Shown here piece by piece: positions 34,277-41,508 of a stretch of DNA of 64,000 nucleotides. This stretch comes from Mycolicibacterium peregrinum. Its GTDB lineage: Bacteria; Actinomycetota; Actinomycetes; Mycobacteriales; Mycobacteriaceae. The notes beneath the pieces are model-generated. The model worked only from the letters and a program-made list of their open reading frames with translations. It had not been told where the DNA came from and searched no databases. The first letter of the stretch is position 1. Each line of letters begins with the position of its first letter. The stretch covers positions 1 to 64,000 of the forward strand of contig NZ_LQPP01000076.1 in NCBI RefSeq assembly GCF_002102345.1, in the 5' to 3' direction. Both the position numbers and the translations under genes were made by a program.

Positions 34277-36501
34277 CCCACGTGTCCATCGCTCTGACCC
34301 CGGAGCAACAGCAGCTCGGTCAGGCCGTCGAGCAGTTCGCGGCCAGGCACGCCCCGATCGATGCGACCCGGGCCGGGTTGGACGATCTGGCTGCAGGCCG
34401 CCCACCATCCTGGTGGGACACATTGGTGCACAACGGATTCCATGCTGTTCACCTACCGGAATCGGCCGGCGGTCAGGGCGGCGGACTGGAGGACATGGCC
34501 TGCGTACTGGAAGCCGCGGGCTCGGCGCTGCTGCCGGGGCCGTTGCTCACCACCGCGATCGCCGGGGCCGCGGTGGCAGGCTTGGAAAGCGCGGCCGCAT
34601 CGACGCTGCTCAAGGAGATCGCCGCGGGCGCACGCGCGGTCGTGCTGTCCGGTGAGCACTGCGCCTTCGCGGCCCGGCGTGACGGTGGCGGGTGGCGCCT
34701 GACCGGGTCGTCCGGGCCGGCCCTTGGGATCTGCTCGGCGCAGCGTGTCGTGGTGCCGTTCACAGACGAGTCGGGCGGCCTGGCCTGGGCAGTGCTGAAT
34801 CCGGCTGAGGCGCAGGTCGAATCGCGTCGGGGCACGGATCTGACCACTGATCTGGGCATCCTGCATCTGCACGATCTGGCGGTACCGGCCGATGCGGTCC
34901 TGCCCGGGCTCGACGCCGGTCGGGTCAGTGATCTGACCGTCGCGTTCACGGCGGCGACAGCAGCGGGCATCACCCAGTGGTGCGTGGACACCGTGACCGA
35001 GCATCTGCGCACACGAGAACAGTTCGGCAAGCCGATCGGGACGTTCCAGGCGTTGCAGCACAAGGCGGCGATGCTGCTGGTGAACAGCGCACTGGCGACG
35101 GCAGCGGCCTGGGATGCGGTGCGTGCCCTCAACGGACCCGCGGACACCGACCAGCATCGGCTGACCGCCTGCTCGGCAGCGGTGAGAGCGGTCATGCCGG
35201 TTCCCGGCCTCGTGCTTGAGACGCTCACCATGCTCGGGGCCATCGGGTTCACCTGGGAACACGACCTGCACCTGTACTGGCGGCGGGCCACCAGCCTGGC
35301 CGCCTCGATCGGTCCGATCTCGCGCTGGACCCGCGAACTCGGCGTGTTGTCGGCCACCGTGGCCCGCGACGTCACGGTGCACCTTGGCGACTCCGATGCC
35401 GATTTCCGAGCCCGGGTCGCCGACGTGCTGGACCGCGCACTCACCCTGTGCGACAGCGGTTTCGGAGACCAGGACGATCGCGGTGAGTCCCCCGTGGGAG
35501 ACCGGCGCAACCTGCTCGCCGACGCCGGCCTGATCACTCCGCACTGGCCCGCGCCGTGGGGATGCGACGCGACCGTTCGCCAGCAGCTCATCGTGGACGA
35601 GGAGTTCGGCAAGCGAGCCGGCCTCGTTCGGCCTTCGGTGGGTATCGCCGAATGGATCCTGCCGAGCGTCATCGCGGCCGGAACCCCGGACCTGCAGGAC
35701 CGTTTCGTGCCCGCGACTCTGCGCGGGGAACTGTCCTGGTGTCAGCTGTTCAGTGAGCCGGGCGCCGGCTCCGACCTGGCCGCCCTGAGCACCCGGGCCG
35801 TGCGGGTCGAGGGCGGTTGGCGCATCAACGGGCACAAGATCTGGACTTCGCTCGCACATCGGGCCGATTACGGCGCGCTGCTGGCTCGCACCGACCCGGA
35901 CGCCCCCAAGCACCGCGGCATCGGCTACTTCATCCTCGACATGCGTTCACCCGGAGTCGAATTCAAGCAGATCACCCAGTCCAGCGGGCGAGCCGAGTTC
36001 AACGAGGTGTTCCTGACCGACGTGTTCGTGCCCGACGAGATGCTGCTCGGGGACCCGACTTCGGGCTGGCAGTTGGCCATCAGCACCATGGCCCACGAAC
36101 GGGTGGCGATCAGCGGCTACGTCAACATCGACCGGATGGGCGCACTGCGTGAACTCGTCGCGGTCAGCCCAGATCCCGATCCGGTCCTGCATGCCATCGG
36201 CGAGATCGACGCCTACACCAACGCGCTCAAGGCGCTGGGGGTCCGCGAGACGTTGCGCCTGCTCGACGGGCAGCCCCCCGGTCCGGCGTCGAGCATCGCC
36301 AAGGTGGCCACCAACGTGATGCTGCGCCGTGCTGCCGAACTCACCCTCGGCCTCACCGGACCGCTTGCCCTGGAACAGGACAGCCAACCGGCCGTGGTGG
36401 CGCCCTACCTCGACCTACCCGCCGAGTTGATCGGCGGTGGCACCACCGAGATCCAGCTCAACATCATCGCCCAGCTGATCCTGGGACTACCCCGCAAGTG
36501 A
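34273..36501 (+). CDS. Fused double acyl-CoA dehydrogenase (FadE34-like)
   Basis: 742 residues made of two tandem acyl-CoA dehydrogenase modules. Residues 1 to about 370 form the first (HLPESAGGQGGGLEDMA, TREQFGKPIGTFQALQHK, GFTWEHDLHLYWRRA). About 390-742 form the second, with CQLFSEPGAGSDLAAL near residue 490, WRINGHKIWTSLAH and GGGTTEIQLNIIAQLILGLP. It mirrors M. tuberculosis FadE34, a fused form of the alpha2beta2 enzymes that oxidise steroid side-chain CoAs. Translationally coupled to the epimerase, followed within 10 bases by the thiolase-like gene. Confidence 0.9.
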   Translation: MTHVSIALTPEQQQLGQAVEQFAARHAPIDATRAGLDDLAAGRPPSWWDTLVHNGFHAVHLPESAGGQGGGLEDMACVLEAAGSALLPGPLLTTAIAGAAVAGLESAAASTLLKEIAAGARAVVLSGEHCAFAARRDGGGWRLTGSSGPALGICSAQRVVVPFTDESGGLAWAVLNPAEAQVESRRGTDLTTDLGILHLHDLAVPADAVLPGLDAGRVSDLTVAFTAATAAGITQWCVDTVTEHLRTREQFGKPIGTFQALQHKAAMLLVNSALATAAAWDAVRALNGPADTDQHRLTACSAAVRAVMPVPGLVLETLTMLGAIGFTWEHDLHLYWRRATSLAASIGPISRWTRELGVLSATVARDVTVHLGDSDADFRARVADVLDRALTLCDSGFGDQDDRGESPVGDRRNLLADAGLITPHWPAPWGCDATVRQQLIVDEEFGKRAGLVRPSVGIAEWILPSVIAAGTPDLQDRFVPATLRGELSWCQLFSEPGAGSDLAALSTRAVRVEGGWRINGHKIWTSLAHRADYGALLARTDPDAPKHRGIGYFILDMRSPGVEFKQITQSSGRAEFNEVFLTDVFVPDEMLLGDPTSGWQLAISTMAHERVAISGYVNIDRMGALRELVAVSPDPDPVLHAIGEIDAYTNALKALGVRETLRLLDGQPPGPASSIAKVATNVMLRRAAELTLGLTGPLALEQDSQPAVVAPYLDLPAELIGGGTTEIQLNIIAQLILGLPRK

Positions 36502-36510
36502 GGAGTGAGT

Positions 36511-37731
36511 ATGAAGCCGCGTAGGGGATTACAGGGCGACGCCGCGATCGTCGGCTACGTCGAGTTGCCGCCCGAACGCCTGTCGAAAGCCTCACCCGCC
36601 CCATTTACCTTGGAACAATGGGCACTGCTGGCAGCAGCGGCCCTGGAGGATGCCGGTCTGTCCGCCGAGGAGGTCGACGGCATCGTCACCTCGCACCTGG
36701 GCGAGTCGGAGATCTTCGTACCGTCGACAGTGGCCGAATACCTGGGCGTGCGAGCGAACTTCGCCGAGTTGCTCGACCTCGGTGGGGCGAGCGCCGCAGG
36801 AATGGTGTGGCGGGCGGCCGCCGCCATCGAGCTCGGCCTGTGCGACGTGGTGCTGTGTGCCCTACCTGCGCGTTACATCACCCCGTCCTCCGAGCTGAAG
36901 CCGAAGACGCTGACTGATGCGGTGTTCTTCGGCTCGTCCAGCAACCAATTCGGCTCGCCGCAGGCCGAATTCGAGATCCCCTACGGCAACCTCGGTCAGA
37001 ACGGGCCGTACGGGCAGGTGGCCCAACGTTATTCCCACGAGTACGGCTACGACGAGCGGGCGATGGCCAAGATCGTGGTGGATCAACGGGTCAACGCCAA
37101 CCACACCGACGGCGCCATCTGGAAAGACACCCCGCTGAGCATCGAAGACGTGCTGGCCAGTCCGGTGATCGCCGATCCGCTGCACATGCTGGAGATCGTG
37201 ATGCCGTGCGTCGGTGGGGCAGCGGTCGTCGTGGCGAGCGCCGAGGTGGCCGCTCGTTCCCGCAACCGGCCGGTGTGGATCAAGGGTTTTGGTGAACACG
37301 TGCCCTTCAAGACCCCTACCTACGCCGAGAATCTGTTGGACACGCCGATGCGCAAGGCGGCCGATACGGCGTTCGGGATGACCGAGCTGACGCGCGACCA
37401 GATGGACATGGTGTCGATCTACGACTGCTACACGATCACGGTGCTGCTCAGCCTGGAGGACGCCGGATTCTGCGAAAAGGGCAAGGGCATGTCCTTCGTG
37501 TCCGATCACGACCTGACCTTCCGCGGAGATTTCCCGCTCAACACCGCCGGCGGTCAACTCGGTTTCGGACAAGCAGGATTGGCCGGCGGCATGCACCACG
37601 TGTGTGACGCCACCCGCCAGATCATGGGCCGTGCGGGCGCGGCCCAGGTCAGCGATTGCAATCGCGCGTTCGTGTCCGGCAACGGCGGCATCCTGTCCGA
37701 GCAAACCACTCTGATCCTGGAAGGCGACTGA
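36511..37731 (+). CDS. Thiolase-like lipid-transfer protein (SCP-x/Ltp type)
   Basis: 406 residues with the thiolase fold of sterol carrier protein x type. AIVGYVELPPERL opens the fold; SLEDAGFCEKG and LNTAGGQLGFGQAGLAGGMHH are typical C-terminal motifs. Where true thiolases carry the nucleophilic Cys, this protein reads DLGGASAAGMV, so it should not do Claisen cleavage. Ltp2-like proteins of this kind act as retro-aldolases with a DUF35 partner, which is encoded next. ATG 36511 is chosen because AGGAG lies 5 bases upstream. Confidence 0.87.
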   Translation: MKPRRGLQGDAAIVGYVELPPERLSKASPAPFTLEQWALLAAAALEDAGLSAEEVDGIVTSHLGESEIFVPSTVAEYLGVRANFAELLDLGGASAAGMVWRAAAAIELGLCDVVLCALPARYITPSSELKPKTLTDAVFFGSSSNQFGSPQAEFEIPYGNLGQNGPYGQVAQRYSHEYGYDERAMAKIVVDQRVNANHTDGAIWKDTPLSIEDVLASPVIADPLHMLEIVMPCVGGAAVVVASAEVAARSRNRPVWIKGFGEHVPFKTPTYAENLLDTPMRKAADTAFGMTELTRDQMDMVSIYDCYTITVLLSLEDAGFCEKGKGMSFVSDHDLTFRGDFPLNTAGGQLGFGQAGLAGGMHHVCDATRQIMGRAGAAQVSDCNRAFVSGNGGILSEQTTLILEGD

Positions 37732-37736
37732 AACCG

Positions 37737-38159
37737 ATGACCGGATTCGCCCGGCCGATGCCGGTGAAAACCCCTACCAGCGCGCCGTTCTGGGATGCGC
37801 TCGCGCAGCACCGCATCGTCATCCAGTACTCGCCGTCGACGCAGGCCTATGTGTTCTACCCCCGCGTGCTGGCGCCCCGCACCCTCGCCGATGACCTGGA
37901 GTGGCGCGAGATCTCGGGGATGGGCACCTTGTATTCGTTCACCGTGGCCCGCCGGCCGGTGGGCCCGCACTTCGCCGATGCCGTTCCGCAAATTCTGGGT
38001 ATCGTGGAATGGGATGAGGGTCCGCGGTTCTCGACGGAACTCGTTGAGGTGGCACCCGAGGAACTCGGTGTCGGGATGCGGGTCAAACCCGTGTTCTGCG
38101 ACTACCCGGATGCATTTGCTGGGACCGGTGTGACAATGCTGCGCTACACGCGGGCTTGA
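37737..38159 (+). CDS. DUF35 OB-fold partner of the thiolase-like protein
   Basis: 140 residues. The C-terminal OB-fold part (GTLYSFTVARRPVGPHF, PQILGIVEWDEGPR) is typical of DUF35/ChsH2-type proteins, which bind Ltp-type aldolases or MaoC-type hydratases. The N-terminal zinc ribbon normally has two CxxC pairs; here the region SPSTQAYVFYPRVLAP has no cysteine, so the metal site is lost. ATG 37737 starts 5 bases after the thiolase-like stop. Probably forms a complex with that protein. Confidence 0.85.
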   Translation: MTGFARPMPVKTPTSAPFWDALAQHRIVIQYSPSTQAYVFYPRVLAPRTLADDLEWREISGMGTLYSFTVARRPVGPHFADAVPQILGIVEWDEGPRFSTELVEVAPEELGVGMRVKPVFCDYPDAFAGTGVTMLRYTRA

Positions 38160-38203
38160 TCACATCACTTGGCAGGAGGCTCACAGGAGAGGAGTATGGA
38201 GCC

Positions 38204-38482
38204 ATGCTAACCATACGAAAACTCATGGGGTCAGTGTTCGTAGCGGGAGCCGCGGTGGCGATTGCAGCAGGACCGACCGCCGCACTTATGACTGACGCGC
38301 CCGCGACGACGATCAGTGCTCAACCCAGCGGTGGCGGCGACGCCGGCGGTGGCGGTGGCTGCGACAGCGGCCCCGGCTGGAATGGTTGCGGTGGCTGGAA
38401 CCCGGCCCAGGGTGGCTGGGGCCACGGCTGCTTGAACGGCATCTGCGGTGGCTGGGACGGCCAGCGCGGTTGGGGCAACTGA
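38204..38482 (+). CDS. Small exported Gly/Trp/Cys-rich protein
   Basis: 92 residues. A signal peptide (MGSVFVAGAAVAIAAGPTAA) precedes a short mature part rich in Gly and Trp with four cysteines (GGCDSG, WNGCGGW, HGCLNG, GICGGW), spaced for two disulfides. No known domain recognised; it may be a cell-wall-associated peptide. GGAGAGGAG lies about 8 bases before ATG 38204. It follows the DUF35 gene by 44 bases and is closed by a hairpin, so it could be the last gene of that operon or stand alone. Confidence 0.72.
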   Translation: MLTIRKLMGSVFVAGAAVAIAAGPTAALMTDAPATTISAQPSGGGDAGGGGGCDSGPGWNGCGGWNPAQGGWGHGCLNGICGGWDGQRGWGN

Positions 38483-38498
38483 CACCCCGCGGTGACCA

Positions 38499-38520
38499 TC
38501 CCGGCATGAGCCTGCCGGGA
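38499..38520 (+). terminator. Hairpin after the Gly/Trp-rich gene
   Basis: TCCCGGCA-TGAGCC-TGCCGGGA is a perfect 8-bp stem with a 6-base loop starting 17 bases after the stop codon. No U tract follows. It sits 15 bases before the ATG of the following SDR and likely ends the upstream operon. Confidence 0.55.
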
Positions 38521-38534
38521 CGGATCACCCTGCC

Positions 38535-39425
38535 ATGACCACACATTGGACGCCGAGTCGTCTCGGCGACCTCACCGGCACCCGCATCATCGTGACCGGC
38601 GCGACCAATGGGGTGGGCCTCGGTACGGCCAGGGCACTGACGCGCGCAGGCGCGCACGTGATCCTGGCCGTCCGTAACACAGCCCTGGGCGCGCAGCGCG
38701 CGGCGGAGATCGGTGGATCCACCGAGGTGATCGAACTCGACCTCGCGGATCTGTCCTCGGTCCAAGCCTTTCCTGGCCGCCTCGAAGGTGACGTCGACGT
38801 CCTGATCAACAACGCCGGCGCGCTGAGTCAGCACCGCACGGACACGGTCGACGGTTTCGAGATGACCATCGGTACCAACCTGCTCGGACCGTTCGCGCTG
38901 ACCAATCTCTTGTTCGGCAGGATCCGAAGACAGATCGTCAACGTCGGCTCCGAAGCGCACAAGTCCGCGACGCTGCATCTCGACGACATGCACCTGCGCC
39001 ACCACAAGTGGACGGTGATGGGTGCCTACGGTCGGTCGAAGCTGGCCGTCATGTTGTGGGGCCTTGAACTCGACCGCCGCCTGCGTACGGCGAACTCGCC
39101 GGTGGTCACCCAACTCACGCATCCGGGGTGGGTCGCGTCCAACCTGCCGAACGTCTCCGACAGACCGTTGATGAGCGCGGTACAGCGCGGCGTCAAGTCG
39201 GTGGCCGAGGTGTTGGCCAACGACATCGACGCGGGGGCGGCGCCCACGCTGTACTGCCTGAGCGAACCGATCCCGCCCGGCAGCTATGTCGGGGTCGACG
39301 GCAAGTTCGGACTACGCGGCGGACCCGTACTGATCGGGCGGTCGGCGGTGGCCTGCGACTACGAAATCGGTGCCCGGGTCGTCGAATTCGCCGAACGTGA
39401 GACCGGCACGGTCATTCCGGTCTAG
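38535..39425 (+). CDS. Short-chain dehydrogenase (retinol dehydrogenase-like)
   Basis: 296 residues. Cofactor motif TGATNGVGLGTA, then DVLINNAGAL, a conserved Ser in VNVGSEAHK, and the catalytic YGRSK. The overall pattern (HPGWVASNLP, about 300 residues) is that of the retinol dehydrogenase/WWOX-like classical SDRs, which oxidise or reduce lipophilic alcohols. ATG 38535 is preceded by only a weak ribosome site. The stop forms CTAG with the convergent enoyl-CoA hydratase stop. Confidence 0.85.
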   Translation: MTTHWTPSRLGDLTGTRIIVTGATNGVGLGTARALTRAGAHVILAVRNTALGAQRAAEIGGSTEVIELDLADLSSVQAFPGRLEGDVDVLINNAGALSQHRTDTVDGFEMTIGTNLLGPFALTNLLFGRIRRQIVNVGSEAHKSATLHLDDMHLRHHKWTVMGAYGRSKLAVMLWGLELDRRLRTANSPVVTQLTHPGWVASNLPNVSDRPLMSAVQRGVKSVAEVLANDIDAGAAPTLYCLSEPIPPGSYVGVDGKFGLRGGPVLIGRSAVACDYEIGARVVEFAERETGTVIPV

Positions 39426-40081
39426 CCGGTCTGGGTCAGGGCCGCGACCGCGGGACCGAACATGCCCTGCTTGATCGCACCCAGGGTGCCGGAGTCCTTG
39501 CCGCCCAACGGCCGCAGCAGTTCGGTCGCCGTGATGGTCACCGAACCCTCGGTGGCCGTGGCGTCGACCAGGCCGTACGCCTTGGCATCGATGCCGCCGA
39601 ACCGCCGGCCCGTGGTCATCGACGCGACCGCGGCCTGCGGGGTCAGCTTGGCCTGGATCAGCGCGGCCATGCCCGGGGTGAACGGAATCCGGATGTCGAC
39701 CTCGGGGAAGCAGAAGAAGCCGCGGTCGTCGCGCATCACCCGGAAGTCGTGGGCGATGGCGAGCATCGCGCCCGCCCCGAAGGCGTGCCCGACCACGGCG
39801 GCGGCCGTCGGGATGGGCAGCGTCAGCATGCGGGCCAACAGGCCCTGTACCCGGCCGACATACCAATCGCCCTGATCACTGTGGGCGCCAAGCCAATCCA
39901 GATCGAGACCGTTGGAATAGAACTTGCTGTCCGCGGTCGTCACCAGGCCGTGTGCGCCCCTGGCGAGGACCGCGTCGAGCTGTGCATCGACTTCGTCGAG
40001 GAATTCCGGGGAGAACCGGTTCTCGTCGTCGCCGAGATCGAGGATGGCGATGTCGCCGTCGTAATCAAGATTTGTGGCCAT
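39422..40081 (-). CDS. Enoyl-CoA hydratase/isomerase family protein
   Basis: 219 residues, short for a crotonase but complete for the delta3,delta2-enoyl-CoA isomerase-like branch. The oxyanion-hole segments are SKFYSNGLDLDWL and GHAFGAGAMLAIAHDFRVM. The usual catalytic glutamate pair of hydratases is not clearly present (FPEVDIRIPF has one candidate Glu). It probably acts in unsaturated acyl-CoA metabolism. ATG 40079-40081 has GAAGGAAGGA upstream and overlaps the tetR gene by 17 bases; both are read from the tetR promoter. Confidence 0.85.
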   Translation of the reverse strand: MATNLDYDGDIAILDLGDDENRFSPEFLDEVDAQLDAVLARGAHGLVTTADSKFYSNGLDLDWLGAHSDQGDWYVGRVQGLLARMLTLPIPTAAAVVGHAFGAGAMLAIAHDFRVMRDDRGFFCFPEVDIRIPFTPGMAALIQAKLTPQAAVASMTTGRRFGGIDAKAYGLVDATATEGSVTITATELLRPLGGKDSGTLGAIKQGMFGPAVAALTQTG

Positions 40082-40694
40082 GGGATTCCTTCCTTCGGGG
40101 GTTGGGGGCAGGTCCTACCGCCAGCACGGCCGCCACGGCGGCACTGAGGTGGTGGCGGGAAGTCGGATCGTCGAGGCGGTTGCGGTGCAGCAGGATCGCG
40201 GTCGGTAGGTCGACGATGCAGGTCGTCACGGTGTCCACCGCGGCCCGGTCGCGCCGGTCCCACGTGGCCATCGAGAGTTCGATCATCAAGTCCACCAACT
40301 GTTTTTCCAGCTCGCGTATCTGCTCGATCAGCTCGGTGGGAAGGTCATGGCCGAGCACCTGGTCGCGACTGACCTGGAGCAACAGTCGCGCGGAGGCTCG
40401 GTGGCGTTCGGCGAATATCACCGGCGCGTAGGCGGCCGCGGCGATCGCGTCGGCGCCGCGGTGCGCCGCGGTGACCAGCTCACGCTGCAGGGCGAGGAAT
40501 CGGCGCCCGGCCCGGAGCCAGACCTGGCCGAGCAGTCCGGACCGTGAGCCGAAAGAGTGATACAGCGCGCCGTTGGAAACGCCGACGGCCTCGCTGATCG
40601 CGCGGATGGTCACCGACGCCGGTCCCGAGTGCACGGCCAGGGCTTCGGCGGCGTCGAGCACCGAATCCGGGTCGTAGACGCGAGGACGTGGCAC
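40065..40694 (-). CDS. TetR-family regulator, autoregulated
   Basis: 209 residues. Helix-turn-helix near residues 25-45 (TIRAISEAVGVSNGALYHSF) and a TetR_C-type ligand domain. GTG 40692-40694 lies 6 bases after the -10 element TATGGT, so leaderless. A perfect 24-bp palindrome covers the promoter just upstream. The downstream enoyl-CoA hydratase overlaps it, so the regulator probably controls its own gene plus the hydratase, with an acyl-CoA or similar as inducer (inference). Confidence 0.88.
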   Translation of the reverse strand: MPRPRVYDPDSVLDAAEALAVHSGPASVTIRAISEAVGVSNGALYHSFGSRSGLLGQVWLRAGRRFLALQRELVTAAHRGADAIAAAAYAPVIFAERHRASARLLLQVSRDQVLGHDLPTELIEQIRELEKQLVDLMIELSMATWDRRDRAAVDTVTTCIVDLPTAILLHRNRLDDPTSRHHLSAAVAAVLAVGPAPNPRRKESHGHKS

Positions 40695-40703
40695 TCGGCC
40701 ACC

Positions 40704-40727
40704 ATAACAGAGCAACCGCTCTGTTAT
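40704..40727. promoter_or_regulatory. 24-bp TetR autorepression operator
   Basis: ATAACAGAGC-AACC-GCTCTGTTAT is a perfect 10+4+10 inverted repeat. Its left arm overlaps the -10 element TATGGT (40706-40701, minus strand), so binding would block transcription of the tetR-hydratase operon. Confidence 0.75.
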
Positions 40728-40750
40728 CTAAGAGGCGGGTTGACGCGGAC

Positions 40751-40769
40751 TAAGGTGACCCTTAGTTTG
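40751..40769 (+). promoter_or_regulatory. IdeR-type iron box upstream of tetR-irtA-irtB
   Basis: The 19 bases TAAGGTGACCCTTAGTTTG match the IdeR consensus TWAGGTWAGSCTWACCTWA at 14 of 19 positions and contain the symmetric core CTAAGG-TGAC-CCTTAG. It lies about 29 bases before the first gene of the siderophore-importer operon, where iron-loaded IdeR would repress it. Confidence 0.65.
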
Positions 40770-40797
40770 TGGGGGTAACTTTCCAGTGGAGGTAGTC

Positions 40798-41508
40798 GTG
40801 GCCGGAACCGGTGTCCCCGCGCGCGTGGGTGGGCGCCCGCCGCTGATCGCGGTGTCCGACATCGTCTCCGCCGGTCGTGAGCTCGGCATGCGCAACCTGA
40901 GCATCAATGCCGTCGCCGCCCGGCTCGGGGTCTCCGCAACGGCGCTGTACCGCCACATCAGCGGCCGCTGGGAACTTGAGCGTCTGGTCGGGGAGAGCCT
41001 GCTTGCCGAGCTGGAGTTCGTCGACGATCCGGCCCGGTCCGTCGAAGACCATCTGCTGGCATTCGGGGTCAGCCTGCACCGGTTCACCCTGGACAATCCG
41101 GGCCTGGCCACCTACATGCAGGTGCTGTTCCCGCGCGGGGAGGCCGGGGCCCAGCTGCTGACCGATGAGATCGCCGCACTGGGCAGGCGCGGCTACACGG
41201 CCGAGGGGGCAGCGCTGCTCAGCAGTTCGGTGGCCGTGCTCGCGATCGGGCTGGCAGCCCAGCACGAACTCAAGGCCGAGGCCGGCGGCGGCGACGAATT
41301 CGTGGTGGAACGCGATGCCGCCGCCCAACGACTGGCCGGTGACGCGGCGCTCGGGCCGGTGCACACGGCGGGTATGCAACTCGGTGGCCCACAGTATCTG
41401 GAACTTCTGATGAACGCGCTGATCCGGGGACTGCTGACGTCTGTGGTCCCGGGCAGGCCGATGACCGACATCGTGGCGGATCTGACCGCCCGGGGAGAGG
41501 ACCGCTGA
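40798..41508 (+). CDS. TetR-family regulator in the irtAB operon
   Basis: 236 residues with an N-terminal helix-turn-helix ([20 protein letters not shown]) and a C-terminal WHG-like domain. GTG 40798 is chosen because GGAGG lies 5 bases upstream; another in-frame GTG 4 codons earlier overlaps that ribosome site. It shares one base with the irtA start (TGATG), so it is cotranscribed with the siderophore importer and stands behind the same iron box. It may fine-tune iron uptake or sense a siderophore-related ligand (inference). Confidence 0.85.
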   Translation: MAGTGVPARVGGRPPLIAVSDIVSAGRELGMRNLSINAVAARLGVSATALYRHISGRWELERLVGESLLAELEFVDDPARSVEDHLLAFGVSLHRFTLDNPGLATYMQVLFPRGEAGAQLLTDEIAALGRRGYTAEGAALLSSSVAVLAIGLAAQHELKAEAGGGDEFVVERDAAAQRLAGDAALGPVHTAGMQLGGPQYLELLMNALIRGLLTSVVPGRPMTDIVADLTARGEDR

